Shown here: positions 26,100 to 33,968 of the stretch, piece after piece
Layout: each line of letters opens with the position of its first letter
Position numbering within the stretch: the stretch's first letter is position 1
Source of the DNA: Nocardia miyunensis NBRC 108239
GTDB taxonomy: Bacteria; Actinomycetota; Actinomycetes; Mycobacteriales; Mycobacteriaceae
Direction: 5' to 3'
DNA length: 64,000 nt
NCBI RefSeq assembly: GCF_001613065.1
Contig: NZ_BDBQ01000080.1
Span: forward strand, 1 to 64,000
Position numbers and translations under genes: made by a program
The notes under the pieces: model-generated
Seen by the model: only the letters and a program-made list of their open reading frames with translations
Databases searched by the model: none
Told to the model about the DNA's origin: nothing

Positions 26100-27563
26100 T
26101 TACCAGTTGGACGGTTCGAAGTCCTTGAGGAAGCAGCCGTGCAGATCCTCGCCGTTCTCCCCGCGCACGATCGGGTCGTAGACGCGCGCCGCGCCGTCGA
26201 CCAGATCCAGCGGGGCGTGGAAGCCCTCCTCGGCGAGGCGGATCTTGGTGTAGTGCGGGCGTTCGTCGGTGATCCAGCCGGTGTCCACGGCGGTCATCAG
26301 GATGCCGTCGGCCTCGAGCATCTCCGCGGCGCTGGTGCGGGTGAGCATGTTCAGCGCGGCCTTGGCCATATTGGTGTGCGGATGGCCGGGACCCTTGTAA
26401 CCGCGCCCGAAGACGCCCTCCATCGCGGAGACGTTCACCACGTACTTGCGCCGCGCCGCGGCGGCGGCCATCGCCGGGCGCAGCCGCGAGATCAGGATGA
26501 ACGGCGCGGTCGAATTACACAGTTGCACCTCGAGCAGTTCGGTGGCGTCGACCTCCGCGACGGTCTGCACCCAGCTGTTGGTGTGCGCGAGATCGGGTAC
26601 CAGGCCCCCTGCGTCGATGGCCAGGCCGCGCGAAATGCGTTCAGGCGTGGCGGATCCCGCGACCAGGGCCAATTCGGTGACCTCGGCGGCGGTGAGCGCG
26701 GGAGCGAGTGAGGCGGTGAGCGCGGTCGGGTGCGCCTGCATGGTCTTGCCGAAGCTGACGGTGTCGGGCAGCTCGCCCACGGGCAGCGGATCCGCCTCGG
26801 CCTCGACCAGCGCGCCGTATGCGCCGGCCGAGCGGCGCACGGTCTGCGCGGCGTTGTTGATCAGGATGTCCAGCGGGCCCTGTGCCGCGACATCCTCGGT
26901 GAGCGCGACGACCTGGGCCGGATCGCGTAGGTCGATGCCGATTACCCGAAGCCGGTGGATCCAGTCGGCGCTGTCGGGCTGAGCCTTGAACCGGCGGATG
27001 GCGTCATTGGGGAAACGGGTGGTGATGGTCGTGTGCGCGCCGTCGCGCAGCAGGCGCAGGGCGATGTACATGCCGATCTTGGCGCGTCCGCCGGTGAGCA
27101 GGGCGCGACGGCCGCGCAGATCGGTGCGCGCATCGCGTTTGGCGTGCCCGCGGGCGGCGCAGTCCGGGCAGAGCTGGTGGTAGAAGGCATCCACCCGGGT
27201 GTAGCGCTGTTTGCAGATGTAGCACGGGCGCGGCTTGAGCAGTGTTCCGGCCGAGGCCCCGGAGACGTTGGAGGTCAACGGGATTCCGGCGGTCTCGTCG
27301 TCGATCCGGTTGAGCGATCCGGTGGCGGTGGCGTGCACGACGGCTCGGTCGTTCGCGGCGACGGCATCGCGGGCCGCGATGCGGCGGCGGCGCTTGAGCA
27401 TCTTGAACATGTGGCCGACCGCGCGCTGCACGCGCACCGAATCGGGATGCTCCTTGTCCAGGTCGCCCACCTGATCGAGGACTCGCAGGCAGATGGCGAG
27501 TTCGTCGGGATCGATGGTGGCCTGCGGCGCGGCGGTATCGGTCGTCGGGTCGTGATCGGCCAT
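26100..27563 (-). CDS. SDR-like protein with N-terminal zinc ribbon
   Basis: 487 residues. An N-terminal helical region is followed by CYICKQRYTRV ... CPDC (about residues 113-135), a four-cysteine zinc ribbon. The Rossmann domain then has LLTGGRAKIGMYIALRLL, DILINNAAQTVRR and VVNVSAMEGVFG. Where a classical short-chain dehydrogenase has YxxxK, this protein has PHTNMAKAALN: the lysine is kept but the tyrosine position is Thr. It may therefore be a non-classical reductase or a binding protein. Long for an SDR. It stands alone, divergent from the acyl-CoA dehydrogenase gene. Confidence 0.8.
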   Translation of the reverse strand: MADHDPTTDTAAPQATIDPDELAICLRVLDQVGDLDKEHPDSVRVQRAVGHMFKMLKRRRRIAARDAVAANDRAVVHATATGSLNRIDDETAGIPLTSNVSGASAGTLLKPRPCYICKQRYTRVDAFYHQLCPDCAARGHAKRDARTDLRGRRALLTGGRAKIGMYIALRLLRDGAHTTITTRFPNDAIRRFKAQPDSADWIHRLRVIGIDLRDPAQVVALTEDVAAQGPLDILINNAAQTVRRSAGAYGALVEAEADPLPVGELPDTVSFGKTMQAHPTALTASLAPALTAAEVTELALVAGSATPERISRGLAIDAGGLVPDLAHTNSWVQTVAEVDATELLEVQLCNSTAPFILISRLRPAMAAAAARRKYVVNVSAMEGVFGRGYKGPGHPHTNMAKAALNMLTRTSAAEMLEADGILMTAVDTGWITDERPHYTKIRLAEEGFHAPLDLVDGAARVYDPIVRGENGEDLHGCFLKDFEPSNW

Positions 27564-27671
27564 CGTGGTGCGGGCGGTTCCTTCGTGCGTGCGGATGCGA
27601 GTCGGATCATTGTCGCATCAGTGCAGGTATGTACCCGCACACGGCCGTCGTACTAGGGGCCGCGCCGGGTT

Positions 27672-27688
27672 GTTGACATAACGCCAAC
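27672..27688. promoter_or_regulatory. Possible TetR operator/promoter upstream of acyl-CoA dehydrogenase
   Basis: GTTGAC-ATAAC-GCCAAC is an imperfect inverted repeat containing a TTGACA -35-like hexamer (27673-27678), 112 bp before the dehydrogenase start. It could be a site for the downstream TetR. Weak evidence. Confidence 0.25.
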
Positions 27689-27799
27689 AGTGGTCCACGC
27701 TGGTGCGCAGGTCGGCGGGATGCCGGCCGGGATGTGCGTCCGGCGGGTGAGCGCCGGATGGGCACGGTGAATCGGCTCGGTACGAGAGGTGAGACGAAG

Positions 27800-28945
27800 A
27801 TGGCACGCGCGGCATGGAGCGACGACGAGGTCGAGGCGGTCCGGGAGCTGGCGAGGGATTTCTTCGCCAAGGAGGTCGTCCCGCACGAGGAGAAGTTCGT
27901 CGAGCAGGGCCATCCCGACCGTGAGCTGTACAACCGGGCAGGCGAGCTGGGGCTGCTGTGCGCGGCGATTCCGGCCGAATACGGCGGCGGCGGAGGCACT
28001 TTCGCGCACGAGGCGGCCATCATCGAGGAACAGGCGTTCCTCGGCGACGGCGCGCTGGGCATGCCGGTGCACTCCTCGATCATCGCGCCCTATCTGGCGC
28101 ATTTCGGCACCGAGGAGCTCAAGGCGCGGGTGCTGCCGAAGGCGGCGAGTGGTGAGATGGTGCTCTCGATCGGCATGACCGAGCCCGGCACCGGCTCCGA
28201 CCTGCAGGCCATCAAGACCCGCGCGGTGCGCGAGGGTGACGAGTACGTCATCACCGGGTCGAAGATCTTCATCTCCAACGGTTGGCTGTGCGACGGCATC
28301 ATCCTGGCGGTCAAGACCGATCCGACCAAGGGCGCCGCGGGCGTGTCGCTGATCTTCGCCGAGGTGGGCGACGACACACCCGGTTTCAAGCGCGGCCGGA
28401 TCCTGTCCAAGATCGGCGGCAAGGGCCAGGACACCGCGGAGCTGTTCTTCGACGGGCTGCGCGTGCCCGCATCGAACCTGCTCGGCGAGGCCGAGGGGCA
28501 GGGCTTCTATCAGATGATGCAACTGCTCGCGCAGGAGCGGCTGGTCACCGCGATCATGGCGGTGGCGATGATGGAGAAGGCCGTCGAGCTGACCGTGGAG
28601 TACACCAAGGGGCGCGAGGCGTTCGGCAAGCCGCTGTTCGCGATGCAGAACACCAAGTTCGAACTCGCCGAATGCAAGACCATCGCGCAGGTGAGCCGCA
28701 CGTTCCTGGACGATGCGATCTGCAAGCATCTTCGTGGCGAACTCGACATCCCCACCGCTGCCATGGCGAAATACTGGCTCACCGACCAGTTGGGTATTGT
28801 GGTGGACCGTTGTCTGCAACTCTTCGGCGGCTATGGATACATGACGGAATACCCGATCTCCCAGCTCTACACGGGCGCGCGGATTCTGCGCATCCTGGCC
28901 GGTTCGAACGAGGTGATGAAGGATCTCATTGCCCGCTCACTCTGA
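27800..28945 (+). CDS. Acyl-CoA dehydrogenase
   Basis: 381 residues from the ATG at 27800 behind GAGAGGTGAG. Family motifs: LSIGMTEPGTGSDLQAIKT (FAD/substrate loop), YVITGSKIFISNG, KIGGKGQDTAELFFDGLRVP, and the C-terminal LQLFGGYGYMTEYPISQLYTGARILRILAGSNEVMKDLIARSL. The residue at the short/medium-chain catalytic Glu position is Gly (YTGAR), so the base may sit elsewhere, as in isovaleryl- or long-chain types. It catalyses alpha,beta-oxidation of an acyl-CoA; the chain type is unknown. A TetR gene follows 13 bp after its stop and may regulate it. Confidence 0.93.
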   Translation: MARAAWSDDEVEAVRELARDFFAKEVVPHEEKFVEQGHPDRELYNRAGELGLLCAAIPAEYGGGGGTFAHEAAIIEEQAFLGDGALGMPVHSSIIAPYLAHFGTEELKARVLPKAASGEMVLSIGMTEPGTGSDLQAIKTRAVREGDEYVITGSKIFISNGWLCDGIILAVKTDPTKGAAGVSLIFAEVGDDTPGFKRGRILSKIGGKGQDTAELFFDGLRVPASNLLGEAEGQGFYQMMQLLAQERLVTAIMAVAMMEKAVELTVEYTKGREAFGKPLFAMQNTKFELAECKTIAQVSRTFLDDAICKHLRGELDIPTAAMAKYWLTDQLGIVVDRCLQLFGGYGYMTEYPISQLYTGARILRILAGSNEVMKDLIARSL

Positions 28946-28958
28946 AACCCGTCCCGCG

Positions 28959-29582
28959 ATGGCCACCGAGGCCGATGCCCCGGCACGCCGCCGGCTCGAT
29001 CCCGACGAACGTCGTGCCCAGATTCTGGCCCGCGCCATCGAGATGTTCGGTGAACGCCCCTACGCGGCGGTGTCCACCGCGGAACTCGCGCAGCGCGCCG
29101 GGGTGGCGCGCGGCCTGATCAACCATTATTTCGGCAACAAGCGAGACCTGTATCTGGCCGTGGTGCGCCGGATGGTGACCCTGCCCAAGCCCGACCACAT
29201 GGTCCTGCCCACCGGTACGGACCGGGAGCGGGTGGACGCGAGTGTGTCGTGGTTGCTGGACATCATCGGCGAACACGGCAGCACCTGGGTCAAGGTGACC
29301 GGGCACGAGGGGATCGGCGACGACCCGGAGGTCCAGCGCATCCTGGACGAGGCCGACGACGCGGCCGCGACCCGATTGCTCGAGATGGTCGGGCTCGGCG
29401 GCTCGGAACACACCGCCGAACTGCAGGCGCTGGTGCGGGCCTACGGGGGACTGGTGAAAGCCGCTGGGCGCGAATGGATCACCCGGGGCTCGCTGAGTCG
29501 CGAGCAGGTGCACGGTCTGCTCGCGGACATGCTGCTGACCCTGGTCACGCGCTCGTTCCGGCGGATCGAGCGGCAGGACTGA
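28959..29582 (+). CDS. TetR family transcriptional regulator
   Basis: 207 residues from the ATG at 28959; a TTG at 28929 inside the upstream gene is an alternative. HTH region: RRAQILARAIEMFGERPYAAVSTAELAQRAGVARGLINHYFGNKRDLYLAVV. The C-terminal domain has the all-helical TetR look. Arranged directly after an acyl-CoA dehydrogenase, it probably responds to acyl-CoA, a common design for this family. Convergent with Prim-PolC across 7 bp. Confidence 0.9.
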   Translation: MATEADAPARRRLDPDERRAQILARAIEMFGERPYAAVSTAELAQRAGVARGLINHYFGNKRDLYLAVVRRMVTLPKPDHMVLPTGTDRERVDASVSWLLDIIGEHGSTWVKVTGHEGIGDDPEVQRILDEADDAAATRLLEMVGLGGSEHTAELQALVRAYGGLVKAAGREWITRGSLSREQVHGLLADMLLTLVTRSFRRIERQD

Positions 29583-29589
29583 GCGCGGC

Positions 29590-30663
29590 TCAGCCGGACT
29601 CGTCCTTGCGGGCGCGGCTGGGCTGCACCCGGGGCGGCTCATCGGGCATCTTCGGGTACTGCGGCGGCCACGGTGCATCCAGGAGGCCCGAATCCCGGTC
29701 GCGGGCAGCCATTTTCAGCAGCGGTTCGATGGACTGCGGAGTGCGGTCGGCCCACGGGTCACCGAATTCGGCGACCCGTGCTGGCACCGTGGCGATGGTG
29801 AGTTCGTCGGGCGCGATGGCGTCCAGGGCATCCCAGGAGATCGGCGTGGAGACCTGTGCGCCGACCTTGGGGCGCACGCACCAGGCCCCGAAAACCGTTC
29901 GGTGCGGGGCATTCTGGTTGTAGTCGATGAATACGCGGCTGCCGCGCAACTCCTTCCACCACTGCGCGGTGATGCGGTCCGGATGGCGGCGTTCGAGTTC
30001 GCGGGCCAGGGCCACCGAGGCGGCGCGGACCTGGTAGCCGTCCCAGCGCGGTTCCAGTGCGACGTAGATGTGCAGGCCGCGTGACCCGGAGGTCTTCACT
30101 CGCGAGTCGATGCCCAGTTCGGTGAACAGCTCACGGGTGCGCACGGCCGCCTCGCGCAGGTCGGCGAATCCGGTACCGGGGGAGGGATCCAGGTCGATGC
30201 GCAGTTCGTCGGCGATGGCCAGATCACCGAGGACCTCGGTGACGGCTTGTGGCGTCGGGGTGTGTCCGGCGGCGGCGTCGGGCGGTCCGGCGCTGACGTG
30301 GTTGGCCCAGACGTGAAATCCCAGGCAGCCCAGGTTGACCGCCCACAGGATGTGCGCGAGATCGGCGGCGACCAGGGCGTCGCTGGTGGTGCCGTTGGGG
30401 GTGGCGACCTTGGTGGTCTGCAACCAGTCCGGAACCGAGGCGGGCACCCGCTTCTGGAACCAGGATTTGCCGCTCGCGCCGTCCGGATAACGCTCCAGCA
30501 GCACCGGCCGATTGCCGATGGTGCGCATGATCGGTTCCTCGACGGCCTGGTAGTAGCGCACCAGATCGAGTTTCGTCTCCCCGCGCTTGGTGAAGTAGAT
30601 CTTGTCGGGATTGCTGATCCGCACGGTGCGCCCGGCGGCCTCGACATCGATGGACGCGCTCAT
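29590..30663 (-). CDS. LigD-like polymerase/primase (Prim-PolC, PolD1 type)
   Basis: 357 residues. It is a stand-alone LigD polymerase domain: RISNPDKIYFTKRGETKLDLVRYY, LLERYPDGASGKSWFQKR, WAVNLGCLGFHVW, the catalytic DLDPSPGTGF, and TSGSRGLHIYV. The ATG lies in an ATGA overlap with the upstream ATP-dependent ligase. In mycobacteria the equivalent pair (Rv3730c/Rv3731) is Prim-PolC plus LigC, an archaeo-eukaryotic primase-type polymerase acting with a ligase in gap repair. It lacks fused nuclease or ligase domains and no Ku gene is nearby, so base-excision-type gap repair is likelier than classical NHEJ. Confidence 0.93.
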   Translation of the reverse strand: MSASIDVEAAGRTVRISNPDKIYFTKRGETKLDLVRYYQAVEEPIMRTIGNRPVLLERYPDGASGKSWFQKRVPASVPDWLQTTKVATPNGTTSDALVAADLAHILWAVNLGCLGFHVWANHVSAGPPDAAAGHTPTPQAVTEVLGDLAIADELRIDLDPSPGTGFADLREAAVRTRELFTELGIDSRVKTSGSRGLHIYVALEPRWDGYQVRAASVALARELERRHPDRITAQWWKELRGSRVFIDYNQNAPHRTVFGAWCVRPKVGAQVSTPISWDALDAIAPDELTIATVPARVAEFGDPWADRTPQSIEPLLKMAARDRDSGLLDAPWPPQYPKMPDEPPRVQPSRARKDESG

Positions 30664-31742
30664 TTGCGCGCCTCGGCGAAGATGTCGGCGAGTTCGGCGG
30701 GGGCGACCTGCTCGAGCTGGGCGTACGTACACGACTCCGGGGTGCGGTCGTCGCGGAACCGGACCAGGCGGCCGCCGTGCCGCAGCCGCCCGGCCATGAC
30801 GTGCTCGTACCGGACCTCGGCGACGAGCTCGGGCCGCAGCGCCTCCCAGGACAGATCCTTGGTCCCGGTCCAGCGGCTGACCCCGCCGGGCATCTTCCCG
30901 TCCGCCTTCGCCTGGGCCGCGGCATCGGCCCACTGTCGCCACGGGTGGTTCTCCAGGGCGTTCTCGCGCAGCGGCTGGAGTTCGGTGACCAGCGAGGCCC
31001 GGCGGGCGGCGGTGAAACTGCTGGCCACCCCGACGTGATGCAGATTGCCCTGCTCGTCGTACAGTCCCAGCAGCAGTGAGCCGACGCCCTGGCCGTCCTT
31101 GTGCCAGCGGAATCCGGCCACCACGCAGTCGGCGGTGCGCTCATGCTTGACCTTGATCATCACCCGCTTGTCCTGCAGATAGGCCAGATCACCGGCCTTG
31201 ACCACGACACCGTCGAATCCGGCCCCTTCGAAGCGGGTGAACCAGTCCCGCGCGAGCACCGGATCCGTGGTGATCGGCGTGAGATGCACGCGGTCGAGCG
31301 AATGGTCGACGATGGTCTCGAGGATCTTGCGGCGCTCGGCGAACGGCTCGCCGGTCAGATCCCGGTCGCCGAGGGCGAGCAGATCGAAGGCCACGAAACT
31401 GGCGGGGGTCTCCACGGCGAGCTTGTTCACCCGCGAGGCCGCGGGATGCAGCCGATTCTGCAGGGTGTCGAAATCCAGGCCGTGTTCGGTGACCACGACG
31501 ATCTCGCCGTCCACCACGCAACGTTGCGGCAGAGCCTGCCCCAGCAATGTCACCAATTCCGGGAAATAGCGGGTGAGCGGACGGTCGTTGCGAGAGCCGA
31601 GTTCGATCTCGTCGCCGTCGCGGAACACAATGCAGCGGAAACCGTCCCATTTGGGTTCATAGAACAGTTCCGGATCATCGGGCAACGCAGATGCCGATTT
31701 GGCCAGCATCGGCTTGACCGGCGGCATAACGGGTAGGTCCAC
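30660..31742 (-). CDS. ligC: ATP-dependent DNA ligase, LigC type
   Basis: 360 residues from a GTG at 31742 with an ideal AGGAGG 5 nt upstream; the ORF extends 30 codons further but without an RBS. The N-terminus PVMPPVKPMLAKS matches mycobacterial LigC. Motif I is KWDGFR with the adenylated lysine (about residue 36), then LGSRNDRPLTRYFPEL, VVDGEIVV, FEGAGFDGVVVKA and motif V VMIKVKH. An OB-fold C-terminal part follows. It seals nicks using ATP and is translationally coupled to Prim-PolC. Confidence 0.93.
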   Translation of the reverse strand: MDLPVMPPVKPMLAKSASALPDDPELFYEPKWDGFRCIVFRDGDEIELGSRNDRPLTRYFPELVTLLGQALPQRCVVDGEIVVVTEHGLDFDTLQNRLHPAASRVNKLAVETPASFVAFDLLALGDRDLTGEPFAERRKILETIVDHSLDRVHLTPITTDPVLARDWFTRFEGAGFDGVVVKAGDLAYLQDKRVMIKVKHERTADCVVAGFRWHKDGQGVGSLLLGLYDEQGNLHHVGVASSFTAARRASLVTELQPLRENALENHPWRQWADAAAQAKADGKMPGGVSRWTGTKDLSWEALRPELVAEVRYEHVMAGRLRHGGRLVRFRDDRTPESCTYAQLEQVAPAELADIFAEARK

Positions 31743-31928
31743 GCGATCCTCCTGTGTTTTCGGCCTCCGCTTCGCTCCGGCGTGATCGCGGCCCCGGAGT
31801 CTCGCTCTCGGCCCCGCACCGGTGTTCCGCACACCCGCGACGTGTCCGAGCAGCGAGACGGGCCGCGAACCCGGTGTCGGCGTTGATGCGTTGCCGACCG
31901 CGGCGCGAACCGATCTCTCAATCGGATA

Positions 31929-31966
31929 GACGATGCGGACGACGGAATTTCATCGTCCGCATCGTC
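31929..31966 (-). terminator. 14-bp-arm hairpin after the cold-shock gene
   Basis: GACGATGCGGACGA (31929-31942) and TCGTCCGCATCGTC (31953-31966) are perfectly complementary around 10 nt. It is 46 nt downstream of the minus-strand stop at 32013, inside a 270-bp gap that holds no other gene and also includes the ligC upstream region. Confidence 0.6.
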
Positions 31967-32012
31967 GTGAAGATCGTATGACGTGGTACCGACAGAAATG
32001 CGGTAGCGCCGA

Positions 32013-32408
32013 TCAGCCCTCGAGCCATCCGTGCTGTTCGGCGAATGCCGCCAGTCGCTCGCGGATGGTGACGATCTCTCCCGCGGTCAGGGCCGGGCTG
32101 GCATCGAGCAGCAGTTCGGTGATCAGCCGTTTGTGTTCGGCGGCCGTGAGCACCCCCGCGCCGCGTTCGCGATTGCGATGGCGCTGTACGGGCGGCTGGC
32201 CCGCGACCAGGGTCAGATTGACCGCCTTCGGGCCCCGATCACCCTCGGTCACCTCGAATTCGAAAACTCGGCCCTGGCGCAGTTCGTCCTCGTCGAGCCC
32301 TATGTCGTTCACGTGTACGAACACATCGGGTCCACCGTCTTCCGGCCGAATGAATCCGAACCCCCGTGAACTGTCGAAGGACACCAATTTCCCGATCGAC
32401 ACCTGCAC
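32013..32408 (-). CDS. Cold-shock domain protein with C-terminal extension
   Basis: 131 residues from a GTG; a second in-frame GTG at 32402 has better spacing to GAGGAG and would remove two residues. The cold-shock domain occupies the first 65 residues, with RNP1-like SRGFGFIRP and RNP2-like DVFVHVND. A further 60 residues are charged and helical (TAAEHKRLITELLLDASPALTAGEIVTIRERL) and are not part of CspA. It probably binds single-stranded RNA or DNA. It follows the flotillin gene on the same strand after 32 bp. Confidence 0.88.
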   Translation of the reverse strand: MQVSIGKLVSFDSSRGFGFIRPEDGGPDVFVHVNDIGLDEDELRQGRVFEFEVTEGDRGPKAVNLTLVAGQPPVQRHRNRERGAGVLTAAEHKRLITELLLDASPALTAGEIVTIRERLAAFAEQHGWLEG

Positions 32409-32440
32409 CCGCTCCTCATTGCCGTCACTGTGCCGTCACT

Positions 32441-33556
32441 CTAACTGTCCCGTGTTTCGTTGTCGGTGGATTCACCGGTGGAGGACAGAGCTTTCTGCAG
32501 CGAGTTGAATACCGTCAGACCCTGGCCGACCATGCCGTTGACCAGTTCACTCACGCCGTCGGGTCCGTTCAGCACGGTCAGGTTGGCATGCGAGAGGCCG
32601 ATCGATGCCTGCTTGACGATTTCGGGCAACTGTTCGATGAGCAGCTGATCCAGGGCGATGCGGTTGTTCGACGCCGCCGCCTCGGCCTGGATGCGGGTGC
32701 GGTCGGCCTCGGCCTGGGCCAGCACGCGTACTCGCTCGGCCTCGGCCTCGGCGGGCTTGACCACCTCGGTCTGCAACTGCTGTTCGCGCAGCTGGGCCTC
32801 CTTGCGGGCACGTTCTGCCTGCGCGGTGAGCACCTCCTGCAGGGCGATGGCCTCGGCCAGCGGACCGGCCTGGGAGGCCTCGGCCTTGGCCTTATCGATG
32901 TCGCGCTGGTATTCGGCCTGCAGAATCTCGGTCTGGCGCTGGTATTCGGCCTGTTTGCGGCGCGAGGCCTGTTCGGCCTCGGCGGCGGCCTGGGACGCGG
33001 CGGCCTGGGCGATCTGCGCATCGCGCTGGACCGCGGCGTTGTGCGGGGCGGCGAGCGCGCCGATGTAGCCGAGGTTGCCGTCATCGATGGACTGGATCTG
33101 GAACGAGTCGACCCACAGGCCGATATTGCTCATCTCCACCTTCGAGGCGACCAGCACCTCGTCGGCGAGTTTCTGCCGCTCGCGGATGATCTCCTCGACG
33201 GTCATCGATCCGACGATCGAGCGCAGATGCCCGGAGAAGATGCGGCCGGTCAGCACCGACATCTCACGCTCCTGTTCGGACAGGAACCGCTGCGCGGCGT
33301 TGACCACCGACTGGGTGTCGTTGGCGACCTTGAACGCGATCACGGCCCGCACATCGAGCTGGATGGCCTGCTTGGTGACGCACCGCTCCTGGATCTCGGC
33401 CTCGTACATGGCCAGCGACAGATAGCTGACCTTGCGGAAGAAGGGCATCACCCAAGCGCCGTGCCCGGTGATCACCCGGAACGGCGCATTGTCTCTGGCC
33501 TTGCCGCCGCTGACCAGCATGGCCTCGTCGGGATCGGGCACGTGGTAGCCCAGCAC
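32441..33556 (-). CDS. Flotillin-like SPFH protein
   Basis: 371 residues from a GTG at 33556 behind AAGGGAG. The SPFH domain starts immediately (YHVPDPDEAMLVSGGKARDNAPFRVITGHGAWVMPFF), followed by the flotillin region AASQAAAEAEQASRRKQAEYQRQTE, a long Ala/Glu-rich coiled coil (about 175-300). No clear N-terminal membrane helix, so membrane attachment is likely peripheral or through acylation. A small OB-fold-like protein is encoded 14 bp upstream. It is the window's second SPFH gene; flotillins organise membrane microdomains. Confidence 0.9.
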   Translation of the reverse strand: MLGYHVPDPDEAMLVSGGKARDNAPFRVITGHGAWVMPFFRKVSYLSLAMYEAEIQERCVTKQAIQLDVRAVIAFKVANDTQSVVNAAQRFLSEQEREMSVLTGRIFSGHLRSIVGSMTVEEIIRERQKLADEVLVASKVEMSNIGLWVDSFQIQSIDDGNLGYIGALAAPHNAAVQRDAQIAQAAASQAAAEAEQASRRKQAEYQRQTEILQAEYQRDIDKAKAEASQAGPLAEAIALQEVLTAQAERARKEAQLREQQLQTEVVKPAEAEAERVRVLAQAEADRTRIQAEAAASNNRIALDQLLIEQLPEIVKQASIGLSHANLTVLNGPDGVSELVNGMVGQGLTVFNSLQKALSSTGESTDNETRDS

Positions 33557-33570
33557 TGTTGTCTCCCTTG

Positions 33571-33810
33571 TTATCTCGATAATTCCCCGCCCGGTCCGAC
33601 GTCGAGCGGGATCCAGGGAACGACATCGACGATCCGGCCCGGATGCACCTCGACGATCAGGACGGTCGCGAACTGCTCGATGGGCTCGGTGGATCGTGCG
33701 ATGTAACTCTCTGTCCCCCCTCGGATCGCTACCAGGACCTCCCCGAGCATGCCTTCGCCGCGGATCGGCGATGTGAGCGTACCGGTCAAACCCTGCACCG
33801 GGTCGGTCAT
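33571..33810 (-). CDS. Small OB-fold/NfeD-C-like partner of flotillin
   Basis: 79 residues from the ATG at 33810, with AAGGAG 9 nt upstream. The sequence is beta-rich (LTSPIRGEGMLGEVLVAIRGG, FATVLIVEVHPGRIVDVVPW) and resembles the soluble C-terminal OB-fold of NfeD proteins, without their membrane helices; that assignment is an inference from pattern and position. It ends 14 bp before the flotillin start, so the two are an operon like the classical NfeD/SPFH pairs. Confidence 0.72.
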   Translation of the reverse strand: MTDPVQGLTGTLTSPIRGEGMLGEVLVAIRGGTESYIARSTEPIEQFATVLIVEVHPGRIVDVVPWIPLDVGPGGELSR

Positions 33811-33968
33811 CGCATCGAACTCCTTGCCGGGCAACGGTTAACCGGGTGAATTCCCAGCGTACCGCTCTGTATTGCGGAGCAGAACCGAATATTCGCCCGG
33901 CGAGCCGACGTCCCACACGCGGAAAAATGATGCTGGTCATCCGGGCGTGTCCGTGCAAGGCTGAAGCG

